Positions 7,243 through 15,475 of a stretch of DNA of 64,000 nucleotides are shown here, one piece after another (within the stretch, counting starts at the first letter, position 1; each line of letters starts with the position of its first letter). The notes under the pieces are model-generated. The model was not told the DNA's origin and searched no databases. It saw nothing but the letters and a program-made list of their open reading frames with translations. Position numbers and translations under genes: made by a program. This stretch comes from Verrucomicrobia bacterium Tous-C9LFEB (lineage in GTDB: Bacteria > Verrucomicrobiota > Verrucomicrobiia > Methylacidiphilales > UBA1321): contig NEUU01000004.1 of NCBI GenBank assembly GCA_002304345.1, forward strand, positions 1-64,000, written 5' to 3'.

Positions 7243-8520
7243 TTATCCTGTGCCGACGGTAGCGTAGAGAATTCCGGAAAGGTTTTGAAGCTCTTTGGCA
7301 AGAAATCGGTTGGCGTCGAGAATCCGCTGGCCGCGCAGAGTGGGGATCAACTCGGCCCACGGGAGGGCGCGGAATTCGGGCCATTCGGTGCAGATCACGA
7401 CGGCGTCGGCATCGCGCAAGGCGTTCGCGGCGGAATCGCAATAACCGAGGGGGGCGATGAGTTCGGAGGGAATCGCAGGCGAGGCGGGGTCGAAACTTTT
7501 CACCTTCGCGCCTGCGGCGTGCAACCGCTGGCAGAGTTCCACGGCGCTGCTGCGACGCAAGGTATCGGTGCCGGGCTTGTAGGTCAGGCCGAGGACGGCA
7601 ACGGTCTGGCCGCGGAGATCGCCGAGGAGTTGCACGAGTTTGTGGTCGGCCCAGAGCTTGTGCGCGTCGTTGCTGGCTTTGATCGCGGGGATGAGCCGGA
7701 GATCGATGTGCTTGTGCTGGCCGACGGTGGTGAGCGTGGTGATGTCGCGGGCGAGCGTGCCGCCGGCAAATGCGCCGCCGGGGGAGAGGTACGCCTTCGG
7801 GCCGATGCGGCTTTCGCTTTTCAAGCCCTGCTCCACTTCGCGGGCGTCCGCGCCGGTTTGTTCGCAGAGGCGGGCGACTTCGTTCATGAAGGAGATGGAG
7901 AGCGCGAGAAAAGCGTTGATGCTGTGCTTGGTCATTTCCGCCGATTCGGGTCGCATCCAGATCACGTTTTCGCTGAAGGGACGCAGCAGCGTGGCGACCT
8001 GTTCGCGGTCGGCGGCGGTGCGGACCCCGGCGATGATGCGGTCGGGATTTTGGAAAATGGCGAGGGCTTTGCCGAGGCGGAGATTTTCCGGCAGACAAGC
8101 GAAGCGGAGTCCGGCGGCGGCAGTTTCGCGTTCGAGTTGCGCGGCGGTGCCGACGGGCAACTGCGAGGAGAGAATCACGAGCGTGTCGCGGCGCAAATGC
8201 GGCACGCAACGACGAAAGCGGTCGAGGACGTAGCCGGGGTCGGGGATGTCATCGGCATCCACTGGCGTGTCGTACGCGACCCAGAGGACGTCCGCTTGGG
8301 CGCACGCTGCCGCCGGATCGCTGGTGAAGCGGAGGCGTTGCGCGGCGAGTCCCTCGGCAATCAGGTCGTTGAGGCCCGGTTCGGAAAGCGGAGCCTGACC
8401 GGCATTGAGCGGCGGGATGGCGGCGGGATCGAAATCAAGTCCGGTCACGGCATGATGCCGGGCGCAACACGCCGCGGTAACGCATCCGAGATGCCAGAGA
8501 CCGAGGACGGTGATGTTCAT
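7243..8520 (-). CDS. UDP-glucose/GDP-mannose dehydrogenase family protein, catalytic Cys replaced
   Basis: This 425-residue protein has the three domains of nucleotide-sugar dehydrogenases: an N-terminal Rossmann fold (ITVLGLWHLGCV), a central helical domain with the conserved Lys198 (EMTKHSINAF), and a C-terminal Rossmann fold (TYKPGTDTLRRS). The family's FGGSCFPKD catalytic motif reads FAGGTLARD, so the thioester-forming cysteine is Thr255 and the following PK is AR. Full oxidation to a uronic acid would not be expected. The ATG at 8520 overlaps the epimerase stop codon as ATGA; an in-frame upstream start would add 12 residues inside the epimerase gene. Confidence 0.8.
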   Translation of the reverse strand: MNITVLGLWHLGCVTAACCARHHAVTGLDFDPAAIPPLNAGQAPLSEPGLNDLIAEGLAAQRLRFTSDPAAACAQADVLWVAYDTPVDADDIPDPGYVLDRFRRCVPHLRRDTLVILSSQLPVGTAAQLERETAAAGLRFACLPENLRLGKALAIFQNPDRIIAGVRTAADREQVATLLRPFSENVIWMRPESAEMTKHSINAFLALSISFMNEVARLCEQTGADAREVEQGLKSESRIGPKAYLSPGGAFAGGTLARDITTLTTVGQHKHIDLRLIPAIKASNDAHKLWADHKLVQLLGDLRGQTVAVLGLTYKPGTDTLRRSSAVELCQRLHAAGAKVKSFDPASPAIPSELIAPLGYCDSAANALRDADAVVICTEWPEFRALPWAELIPTLRGQRILDANRFLAKELQNLSGILYATVGTG

Positions 8521-9485
8521 CGTTTGTCGAAGACCCACGGATTTTGCTCGAGCCATTCGACGGTGCGGACGATGCCCTGTTCGATGGTGAGACTGGGGGT
8601 CCAGCCGGTTTTGCGGATCTTGGCTGTGTCGAGGAAGATAAAGGGATTGTCACCGACCCAGCCGCGATCGCCGCCGGTGAAGTCGAGGTGCGGTTGCAGC
8701 CCGAGTCGGCCAGTGATCCAACGCACGGAGTCGCGCACTTCGCAATATTCGGCGGTGCCGAGATTGTAGATTTCCACGTGGTGCGGGGCGGCCTTGGCGG
8801 TTTCGAGTTCCACGATGTAACGAATCGCGGCAATGCAGTCGGCGATGTGGAGGTACGATTTGCGCTGGTGGCCGTTGCCGAGAATGCGCAGCTTGGCCGG
8901 ATTATCGTGGAGCTGTTTGACGAAATCGAAGATGTGGCCGTGCGTGTAGCGTTCGCCGAGAATGGAGACGAAGCGGAAGATGTAGCCTTCGAAGCCGAAT
9001 CCTTCGCAATACGCCTGGATGAGCGCTTCGCCCGCGACTTTCGACGCCGCATAAAGCGACGTCTGGATCGGGAAGGGACAATTTTCCGGCGTGGGGATGA
9101 TGGTGGCTTCGCCGTAAACGGAACCGGTGGAGGAGAAGGCGATGGTCTTCACGCCGCCGGCGCGCATGGCTTCGAGGACGTTGAAGGTGGCCATCGTGTT
9201 CTGCTGGATGTCGCGCTCGGGATGGTTCAGGCCGAAGCGGACATCGGCGTTGGCGGCGAGATGAAAGACTACGTCGCATCCTTTCATGGCCGTGGCGAGC
9301 GCGGGGAAGTCGAGCACGTCGCCGCGTACGAGGCGGAAATTCTTGTGCTGGAGCGCGGCGGCGAGGAACGGTTCCTGTCCCGTGGAAAAATTGTCGTAGC
9401 CGACGACTTCGTGGTCGTCTTCAAGCAGGGAGTCGACCAAGTTGCTGCCGATGAATCCAGCGGCGCCAGTAACAAAGTATTTCAT
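8517..9485 (-). CDS. NAD-dependent nucleotide-sugar epimerase/dehydratase
   Basis: This 322-residue extended SDR has the NAD loop TGAAGFIG at 6-13, the HLAAN strand, and the catalytic Tyr145 and Lys149 (YAASK). It resembles UDP-glucose 4-epimerase and UDP-glucuronate epimerase-type enzymes. It is the first gene of the sugar operon and overlaps the dehydrogenase-like gene by four bases, so the two products are probably made in fixed ratio and may share a nucleotide-sugar substrate. The exact reaction cannot be fixed from sequence. Confidence 0.85.
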   Translation of the reverse strand: MKYFVTGAAGFIGSNLVDSLLEDDHEVVGYDNFSTGQEPFLAAALQHKNFRLVRGDVLDFPALATAMKGCDVVFHLAANADVRFGLNHPERDIQQNTMATFNVLEAMRAGGVKTIAFSSTGSVYGEATIIPTPENCPFPIQTSLYAASKVAGEALIQAYCEGFGFEGYIFRFVSILGERYTHGHIFDFVKQLHDNPAKLRILGNGHQRKSYLHIADCIAAIRYIVELETAKAAPHHVEIYNLGTAEYCEVRDSVRWITGRLGLQPHLDFTGGDRGWVGDNPFIFLDTAKIRKTGWTPSLTIEQGIVRTVEWLEQNPWVFDKR

Positions 9486-9545
9486 GCGTGGAAAGCCAGT
9501 GGCTTGCCCTCAGCAATAGCGAACAACTGAGGGAGGTCAAGCAGG

Positions 9546-9577
9546 GCTGAGCCCTGCACCCCGTAACGCTTCGCCAC
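9546..9577. repeat. Partial VQRHAG-type repeat
   Basis: GCTGAGCCCTGCACCCCGTAACGCTTCGCCAC shares GTAACGCTTCGCCAC with the copy at 15244-15280, but the palindromic half has been replaced. It lies in the 291-base gap between the reductase and epimerase genes, which otherwise holds only further repeats. Confidence 0.5.
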
Positions 9578-9686
9578 GGGTGGTGTTTTGAGGTGGTTGC
9601 GAATAGGAATTGATCCCGCCCTACAAAAAGACATTGGCTGCGGAAACTCCCCGTTGCCGAAAGCCCCTGTCAGTGAGCAGGCCCCC

Positions 9687-9713
9687 GCCGAAGCCACCGG
9701 CTTCGGCTACAAC
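9687..9713. repeat. Hairpin-GGCTACAAC dispersed repeat
   Basis: The perfect stem GCCGAAGCC/GGCTTCGGC with a three-base ACC loop is followed by TACAAC. It is a member of the hairpin-plus-TACAA family described at 3109-3159. Confidence 0.6.
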
Positions 9714-9740
9714 AGATGTCCATTGCGTAGTCGACTTGGG

Positions 9741-9776
9741 GCGAAGCGTTACAGTGTCCAGCGTCACGCTGGCTGG
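9741..9776. repeat. VQRHAG-type dispersed repeat
   Basis: GCGAAGCGTTACAGTGTCC runs into AGCGTCACGCTGG, which is the full-length form of the family. It ends exactly where the reductase gene ends. Confidence 0.7.
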
Positions 9777-10946
9777 TCAATACACGTCGCGGAGGTAGCG
9801 CTGCTCGGTCTTGGTAAGAGTCACCTCGATGTATTCCTTCGCTGCTTCGGCGGAAAGACCGCCATGCTGGACGGCAATGTCGAGGAGCGCCTGGTGCACA
9901 TCCTTGGCCATGCGCTTGGCGTCGCCGCAGACGTAGAAATACGCGCCGTTCTGGAGCCATTTCCACAATTCGGCGCCATGCTCGCGCATGCGGTCCTGCA
10001 CGTAGATTTTGTTCGCCTGATCGCGGGAGAAGGCGGTATCGAGACGGGAGAGCACGCCCTTTTTCTGGAAGGCGGTGAGTTCCTCCTCGTAGAGGAAATC
10101 GCAGGAGCGGTGCTGGTCGCCGAAGAAGAGCCAGTTCTCGCCCTTCGCGCCGTCGAATTCGCGCTGTTCCAGAAACGCGCGGAACGGTGCGATCCCGGTG
10201 CCGGGGCCGACGAGGATCATCGGCACGTCGCCAGTGGGCGGCAGATGGAAATGTTTCGAGGGCTGGACATAGACCGGCACGGTCGGCGTATCGAGTTCCG
10301 CACCGTGGCCGAGAAAACCGGAGCAGAGGCCGAATTTTTCGCGGCCATGCGTGGTGTAGCGGACGACGGCGAGCGTGAGGTGTACTTCGCCGGGGTGCGC
10401 GTCGAAGGATGAGGCGATGGAGTAGAGGCGCGGGTTCGCCTTGGCCTGCAGGGTGACGAGTTCCTCGGGAGTGATGACTGCGCCGGGATATTCGAGCAGC
10501 ACGTCGATGCAGTCGCGGTCCCAGATGAATTGGTCGAAGAGTTCGTCCGTGGCGATGATGCCTTCGAGATCGGTCTTGGCTGTGCCGGCGGGGAGCTTGT
10601 CGTGGACGGCCTTGACGAATTTTTTCGTCACGCGATTCAGGGCGATCTGGCTGGTGAGCACCGTGCGAAGCGTGGTCGCGCCGAGCTTCGAATCGGTCAG
10701 GGGGTGCTCCGGATCGAGTTTCAATAGGGAAAGAAGTTCATTCACCACCGAAGCGGGGTTGCGCGGAAAAACGCCGAGCGACGCGCCGACTTGATAGGAA
10801 AGTCCGCTGCCTTCGAGATTGATCACGAGGTGACGGGTGTCCTTGGTGGAGCCCGCCTGATTAAGCCGCACGTTTTGCGTAATGCGGGCCGGAAACGGAT
10901 TCTTGATTGTATACAAACTCGTGTTGGCTACGGGGGCGATACTCAT
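9777..10946 (-). CDS. Flavoprotein NADPH reductase, CysJ/FNR type without flavodoxin domain
   Basis: This 389-residue diflavin-reductase-like protein has the FAD-binding signature RLYSIASS at 173-180, the NADP-binding GPGTGIAPFRAFLEQR at 247-262, YVCGD near 350, and the C-terminal RYLRDVY whose terminal aromatic residue stacks on FAD. It matches the reductase half of sulfite reductase alpha subunit, but the N-terminal flavodoxin (FMN) domain is absent. It would pass electrons from NADPH to a separate carrier such as ferredoxin or flavodoxin. It is monocistronic with repeats on both sides. Confidence 0.85.
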   Translation of the reverse strand: MSIAPVANTSLYTIKNPFPARITQNVRLNQAGSTKDTRHLVINLEGSGLSYQVGASLGVFPRNPASVVNELLSLLKLDPEHPLTDSKLGATTLRTVLTSQIALNRVTKKFVKAVHDKLPAGTAKTDLEGIIATDELFDQFIWDRDCIDVLLEYPGAVITPEELVTLQAKANPRLYSIASSFDAHPGEVHLTLAVVRYTTHGREKFGLCSGFLGHGAELDTPTVPVYVQPSKHFHLPPTGDVPMILVGPGTGIAPFRAFLEQREFDGAKGENWLFFGDQHRSCDFLYEEELTAFQKKGVLSRLDTAFSRDQANKIYVQDRMREHGAELWKWLQNGAYFYVCGDAKRMAKDVHQALLDIAVQHGGLSAEAAKEYIEVTLTKTEQRYLRDVY

Positions 10947-11030
10947 GCGCGCGTCACTATAGTGACCTCGCTCGTGGGTTCAACCCAAATTGAACACCTC
11001 GATACGAGGAGGATGAAGGGTTAACAACGG
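10947..11030. other. Upstream region of the reductase gene
   Basis: This short stretch lies between the reductase start and the small minus-strand ORF. It includes a CACTATAGTG inverted repeat just upstream of the reductase start codon that could serve in regulation; nothing else was recognised. Confidence 0.3.
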
Positions 11031-11201
11031 CTAACTTTTTAACGTCTTCATGGGGGCGGTTTTGGCGCTTTCCATGAGGACGGGGGCAGGCGTTTTGATC
11101 TTGGTTCCGATCGAGGCCGAGGTGGTTTCTCGATGAACCAGGAAGAGGGCGATGGCTACGGCAACCAGGAAAAGTAAGGGCCGATTACGCATGATGCGCA
11201 T
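11031..11201 (-). CDS. Small single-span membrane peptide (hypothetical)
   Basis: This 56-codon reading frame encodes a short basic N-terminus (MRIMRNRP), one hydrophobic segment (LLFLVAVAIALFLV) and a hydrophilic tail ending KTAPMKTLKS. This is the layout of a small membrane-anchored peptide or a signal-anchor protein. No Shine-Dalgarno sequence is evident and I recognise no family. The frame is not interrupted and the composition is plausible, but at this length chance cannot be excluded. It sits in an otherwise gene-free 770-base gap. Confidence 0.45.
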   Translation of the reverse strand: MRIMRNRPLLFLVAVAIALFLVHRETTSASIGTKIKTPAPVLMESAKTAPMKTLKS

Positions 11202-11342
11202 CTTGGCATTAAGAATACTTCAGCGTCAATTCAATAGACGGATTATAAGATACGCTACATGAGAAGTACCTTTTCTAATTTCAATAGAGAAGTAAAAGTA
11301 GGGAGACTTTTGTAAGATGACTGATCTTGAAGCTTCCACGCT

Positions 11343-11474
11343 GATCCTTCGACAAGCTCAGGATGACGGGTTTGGGGTGGCAATCTCAACCGGTCGCGAG
11401 GAGTTCTTGTAAGTGCAGAAGCTTACCTCCGACCTTATTTTCATTCCACGTCATCCTCAGCTTGTTGAGCAACG
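11343..11474. repeat. MITE-like element with CTTCGACAAGCTCAGGATGAC ends, copy 1
   Basis: The left end reads GATCCTTCGACAAGCTCAGG then ATGACG. The right end is a decayed inverted copy (CGTCATCCTCAGCTTGTTGA). Internal blocks such as AGAAGCTTACC and TTTTCATTCCACGTCATCC also occur in the copy at 49191-49325, so the whole 130-base unit is repeated, not only its ends. Confidence 0.65.
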
Positions 11475-11511
11475 TGACGTTGCATCCAATACGATTGACG
11501 CTGGGTGCGTC

Positions 11512-11537
11512 ATACTGGGTCCAGCGTCACGCTGGTC
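11512..11537. repeat. VQRHAG-type dispersed repeat
   Basis: ATACTGGGTCCAGCGTCACG followed by CTGGTC. It runs directly into another CTGAGCTTGTCGAAGGATCG end sequence at 11535-11561, a junction that suggests one repeat inserted beside the other. Confidence 0.7.
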
Positions 11538-11613
11538 ATCCTGAGCTTGTCGAAGGATCGGTTCGCAAGGATGGAGAGGCTGGAATCCGCTTTAGATTTG
11601 CGGTGCTATCGAT

Positions 11614-11639
11614 CCGGGCTCAACGAGCCCGGCTACAAC
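11614..11639. repeat. Hairpin-GGCTACAAC dispersed repeat
   Basis: CCGGGCTCAACGAGCCCGG forms a perfect stem and is followed by CTACAAC, as in the other members of this family. Confidence 0.6.
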
Positions 11640-11689
11640 GGGGGTCCGGTTCGGATGTAACAATAGCGGCGGCACTTTGTGCCGCCAGC

Positions 11690-11711
11690 TATCGGGTCCA
11701 GCGTCACGCGG
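11690..11711. repeat. VQRHAG-type dispersed repeat
   Basis: TATCGGGTCCAGCGTCACGC then GGG; the palindrome is slightly degenerate. It ends a few bases before the 3' end of the deoxyhypusine-synthase-like gene. Confidence 0.65.
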
Positions 11712-11716
11712 GCGGC

Positions 11717-12703
11717 TTACCAGCCGAGGAGGTACGCGAAGATCAACGGCGCGACGATGGTGGCGTCGGACTCGACGATGAACTTCGGTGTTTCCGCGCC
11801 GAGTTTGCCCCAGGTGATCTTTTCGTTCGGCACCGCGCCGGAGTAGGAGCCGTAGCTGGTGGTCGAATCGCTGATCTGGCAGAAGTAACCCCAGAGCGGC
11901 ACGTGATCGCGCTGCAGATCCTGGTGGAGCATCGGCACGACGCAGATCGGGAAATCGCCGGCGATACCGCCGCCGATCTGGAAGAAGCCGAGGGAGCTGT
12001 CCTTGGTGAGGTTCGTGTACCATTCGGCGAGTTCCATCATGTACTCGATGCCGGTGCGCACGGTGTGCACGTTCTTCACATCCTTGGTGATGCAGTGGCC
12101 GGCATACATGTTGCCGAGGGTGGCGTCTTCCCAGCCGGGGACGAAGATCGGGAGATTCTTTTCCATCGCGGCGTAGAGCCAGGAATTCTTGATGTCGATC
12201 TGGTAGGAATCCTTCAGCGCGCCGGACTTCAGGATCTTGTACATGAACTCATGCGGGAAGAATCGTTGACCGGCCTGATCGGCGGCGACCCATTCCTTGA
12301 GCACGACGCTTTCGATGCGGCGCATCGCTTCCATTTCGGGGATGCAGGTATCGGTCACGCGGTTCATGTGACGGTCGAGAAGCTTCTGCTCGTCGGCGGG
12401 GGTCAGGTCGCGGTAGTGGGGCACGCGTTCGTAGAAATCGTGCGCGACGAGATTGAACACATCTTCTTCCAGATTCGCGCCGGTACAGCAGATGCCGTGG
12501 ATCTTGTCCTGGCGGATCATCTCGGCGAGGGAGAGGCCGAGTTCGGCGGTGCTCATCGCGCCTGCGAGGGTGACGAACATTTTGCCGCCCTTTTTCAGGT
12601 GCGCTTCGTACCCCTTGGCCGCGTCGATGAGCGCAGCGGAGTTGAAGTGACGATAGTGGTGCAGGATGAAATCTGAGACGGGACTTTTACTGGGAGTGCT
12701 CAT
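11717..12703 (-). CDS. Deoxyhypusine synthase family protein
   Basis: This 328-residue protein has the NAD-binding and active-site features of deoxyhypusine synthase, including LAGAMSTAEL, the ICCTGANLEED segment, and SGAVPNEKITWGKL near the C-terminus. The lysine of WGK (about K300) aligns with the catalytic lysine that carries the aminobutyl group in the eukaryotic enzyme. Bacteria have no eIF5A, so the acceptor must differ; some bacterial homologues make homospermidine from polyamines. The ATG at 12703 was preferred over a TTG nine bases upstream. It is transcribed divergently from the glycosyltransferase gene. Confidence 0.85.
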   Translation of the reverse strand: MSTPSKSPVSDFILHHYRHFNSAALIDAAKGYEAHLKKGGKMFVTLAGAMSTAELGLSLAEMIRQDKIHGICCTGANLEEDVFNLVAHDFYERVPHYRDLTPADEQKLLDRHMNRVTDTCIPEMEAMRRIESVVLKEWVAADQAGQRFFPHEFMYKILKSGALKDSYQIDIKNSWLYAAMEKNLPIFVPGWEDATLGNMYAGHCITKDVKNVHTVRTGIEYMMELAEWYTNLTKDSSLGFFQIGGGIAGDFPICVVPMLHQDLQRDHVPLWGYFCQISDSTTSYGSYSGAVPNEKITWGKLGAETPKFIVESDATIVAPLIFAYLLGW

Positions 12704-12839
12704 AGCGGGCAAACGCTACAGGAATTTGCCTATAAAAGCCAAATGCTTTTCGTGACAAGCGGGTGACAGTCCATTTGCCTTGTCGGTGGGCGGAAAAGTG
12801 GGGATGCTGGCATCCGCATTGGAGCCAACCCCACGCCGG

Positions 12840-14672
12840 ATGTTTCTACGATCTTTTATTCTCATCACTGCGCTGTTCAACGCCCTGGGGTGGGGACTCT
12901 CTGCCGCCGGTTGGTTGAACCGCACAGGCTATGGTGTTGCGTTGGGGATTGCCTTGTTGGCGGGGATCATTTGGTTGAAGCCGGGATCGGGTTTCGCCTG
13001 CGGAAGCCGTGGATTGAGTTGGGGAAGAGTGCGGGGACGTTTTTGTCGCGCATATCCGCTCGCTTTTTTACTCATCGCCGCGATCGCGTTGGCGAGCGGA
13101 CTGCTTTTCGAGCCGGAACATAACGACGGACTCAGTTTTCGGTTGCCGCGGATTTTTCACTGGATCCACGCGCAGGGCTGGCACTGGATCGAAACCTGCG
13201 ATCCGCGCGTGAACATTCGCGGGGCAGGCTTCGAATGGTCGGCACTGCCGGGCCTGCTGTTCACGGGTAGTAATCGTACGGCGTTTCTTATCAATTTTGC
13301 CGGGTATCTCTGTCTGCCGGGATTCATCTACGGCACGTATCGGCGACTCGGTGTCGCGCCACGGGTGGCGTGGAATTGGATGTGGATTTTGCCTTCCGCC
13401 TACGGGCTCGTTCTCGGTGCGAGCGAGGTGGGGACGGATCTTCTTCTGGTGGTCTATGCTCTCGCGGCCCTGTTCTTCGCGTTGCGCGGCGTGGAACGGC
13501 GTTGCTTTAACGATCTCGCCCTGTCGATGCTGTCTGTATCGTTGTTGACCGCGACCAAGCAAACCGTGCTGCCGCTCGCGTTGCCGTGGTTGGCGGCCAT
13601 CGCGCCGGGATGGGCGATTCTTTGGCGGGAGAAGGGGAAGACCCTCGCGGTGAGTGCCGTGGCGTTGGCGATTTCCGTGGCGTTCATTTCATGGAGTAAT
13701 TGGCAGCATACGGGGGATTGGTCGGGGCTGGTCACCGACAAGGCGATCAAGACGCACCTGCATCCGTTGCTCAATTTCACCGGCAATACGGTCTTGATCG
13801 TCCTCCAGAATCTCAATCCACCGCTCTTTCCGTGGCGGGACGATTGGTTGCAATGGGCGCAGGCCTGGCAGCACACCCCACTCGGTCAGGTCTACACGAA
13901 TAATTTCGAAACCAGCTATCTGTGGCTCCCGATCCGTATGAACGTCACCTTCGCGACGTTCGGGCCGGGTGTATTCGCGCTGCTGGTGGTGGCGTGCCTC
14001 TACCACATGGGGCGACGCGGTCTCCCTGCCCGCCGCTTGACCTCGCCTCAGCGTTGCGTCCTGATTGCGGTGGTGGTGGCGTGCCTGGTGATTTTGGTGA
14101 AGACCGCCATGTGGCAGATCGGCCGTCACTTCTTGCCCTATGCTTTCTGCGTGATTCCTTTTCTGCTCGGTGGCGCGGCGCAATCGGTGCTGGTTCGCCG
14201 CCGGTGGTGGCATTGGCTCGTGCAATTGCAATTGGCCCATGTCCTGCTGGCCGTGATCCTGATCGCGCCGCGTTCGCCGCTCGCACTTCTTCGGGGCGCT
14301 CGCGAATTGTATATCAGCCGCGCGGTGCAAAGTTCCGCGAAGGACGCCTGGATATGGGAGCAGATTCCCGCTAGCGAGTCGGTCATCGGGGTGATTCGCT
14401 CCGGCATCGACGCCGAAGTCTGGCTCTGGCAACCCCTCGGCTCGCGTCAGGTGATCATGGTTTCTCCCGACACGGACGCGAAGACTTATGATCGCCTGGG
14501 TATCCGCTACATTGTGGTCAGCGATTACGCGATGTCGGAACTCTCGCTACCACTGGGTCGGTGGATGTCGCAAAAAGAGTGCCGGCCGGTCTCTGTGATC
14601 AAGGAAGATTATCATCCATGGTATCTGGTTCAGCGCATCAAGGTTGACATTCGTCCACAGGTGCGGGAATAA
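12840..14672 (+). CDS. Membrane glycosyltransferase, ArnT/PMT-like
   Basis: This 610-residue polytopic membrane protein has about ten to twelve hydrophobic segments. After the first segments, an external loop contains DGLSFRLPRIFHWIHAQGWH, the acidic-residue loop typical of GT39/GT83-like transferases that use polyprenyl-phosphate sugars (compare DxxxxHLPR in relatives). The final 120 residues form a soluble domain. It probably adds a sugar to a lipid or protein outside the cytoplasmic membrane. The ATG at 12840 leads straight into the first hydrophobic segment; an in-frame TTG 60 bases upstream is less likely. Confidence 0.75.
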   Translation: MFLRSFILITALFNALGWGLSAAGWLNRTGYGVALGIALLAGIIWLKPGSGFACGSRGLSWGRVRGRFCRAYPLAFLLIAAIALASGLLFEPEHNDGLSFRLPRIFHWIHAQGWHWIETCDPRVNIRGAGFEWSALPGLLFTGSNRTAFLINFAGYLCLPGFIYGTYRRLGVAPRVAWNWMWILPSAYGLVLGASEVGTDLLLVVYALAALFFALRGVERRCFNDLALSMLSVSLLTATKQTVLPLALPWLAAIAPGWAILWREKGKTLAVSAVALAISVAFISWSNWQHTGDWSGLVTDKAIKTHLHPLLNFTGNTVLIVLQNLNPPLFPWRDDWLQWAQAWQHTPLGQVYTNNFETSYLWLPIRMNVTFATFGPGVFALLVVACLYHMGRRGLPARRLTSPQRCVLIAVVVACLVILVKTAMWQIGRHFLPYAFCVIPFLLGGAAQSVLVRRRWWHWLVQLQLAHVLLAVILIAPRSPLALLRGARELYISRAVQSSAKDAWIWEQIPASESVIGVIRSGIDAEVWLWQPLGSRQVIMVSPDTDAKTYDRLGIRYIVVSDYAMSELSLPLGRWMSQKECRPVSVIKEDYHPWYLVQRIKVDIRPQVRE

Positions 14673-14678
14673 AAGAGC

Positions 14679-15245
14679 GTGAGCGACGCACCCACCGCCA
14701 GCGGCAGAAACTTTGTCTACTTCGACCTCGAAACGCAGAAAAGCGCGGCCGAGGTGGGTGGCTGGCATAACAAACGCGCCATGCGGATGTCGATCGGCGT
14801 CACCTTCAGCACGCACCGCAACAGCTACCGCATCTATCAGGAGTCCGAAGTGGGCGAACTGATCGAGGAATTGCAGAAAGCCGATTGTGTCGTAGGCTTT
14901 AACAACATCGGATTCGATTACGAGGTGCTCGCGCCCTATTGTGTGTTCGACCTGAGCCAGGTGCCGACGCTGGACATGTTGATCGACGTGGAAAAGGTGC
15001 TCGGCAAGCGGATCGGTCTGGACGCGATCGCGTCGGAAACCATCGGCGCGGGTAAAACCGCTGTGGGCACGGATGCGTTGAAGTGGTGGAAGGAAGGCAA
15101 GCTGCTTCCGATCGCGGAGTATTGCTGTTACGATGTGAAAGCAACCATGCTGGTGCATCAGTATGGCGTGAAGCATGGCCAACTCTATTTTCTGAACGAG
15201 AAAACGAAGCGGCGCGAATCGATTGCGGTCAATTGGCCGGCGTGA
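14679..15245 (+). CDS. RNase H-fold 3'-5' exonuclease-like protein
   Basis: This 188-residue protein has the DEDD exonuclease motifs: FDLETQ (Exo I) near residue 15, GFNNIGFDYEVL (Exo II) around residue 73, and YCCYDVKAT (Exo III) near residue 149. It resembles the predicted YprB-like RNase H domain. It would cut nucleic acid from the 3' end using two metal ions; the substrate is unknown. It starts at a GTG six bases after the glycosyltransferase stop codon, so the two are probably co-transcribed, although a shared function is not evident. Confidence 0.75.
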   Translation: MSDAPTASGRNFVYFDLETQKSAAEVGGWHNKRAMRMSIGVTFSTHRNSYRIYQESEVGELIEELQKADCVVGFNNIGFDYEVLAPYCVFDLSQVPTLDMLIDVEKVLGKRIGLDAIASETIGAGKTAVGTDALKWWKEGKLLPIAEYCCYDVKATMLVHQYGVKHGQLYFLNEKTKRRESIAVNWPA

Positions 15246-15280
15246 CCAGCGTGACGCTGGACCCAGTAACGCTTCGCCAC
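15244..15280. repeat. VQRHAG-type dispersed repeat, reverse orientation
   Basis: GACCAGCGTGACGCTGGACC is followed by CAGTAACGCTTCGCCAC. The repeat begins inside the stop codon of the exonuclease gene, the same placement at gene ends seen for other copies. The rest of 15281-15470 shows nothing recognisable. Confidence 0.7.
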
Positions 15281-15475
15281 ATCTGAATGGTGGAGTGTGA
15301 AATCAAGCGAATCGCACAGGCGATTCGCATTCCTGTTTTGTGTCCGACCACGAATGAACCCTGAATAAGGCAATTTACGTGCTTCCCCAGCGCAACTCCT
15401 CCCTAGGCAATAGCTTACAAAAAGCCAACACTGTAGAGATGTAAGTTGCTTCAAGCGAGTGTGTTACATTATAAT

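Larger units (their letters stand above)
11202..11716. other. Gene-free, repeat-rich region
   Basis: No convincing gene lies here. The DNA is a mosaic of dispersed repeats: an element bounded by CCTTCGACAAGCTCAGGATGAC-type ends (11343-11474), a third copy of that end (11535-11561), two VQRHAG-type repeats and one hairpin-TACAAC element. Open frames across it are made of repeat-encoded peptides such as HPELVEGS. Confidence 0.6.

Noticed and set aside
11363-12676. A long plus-strand frame across the repeats and the deoxyhypusine-synthase-like gene
   Set aside because: The N-terminal part is made of repeat-encoded peptides (YWVQRHAG, HPELVEGS) and the rest is antisense to a conserved enzyme gene.
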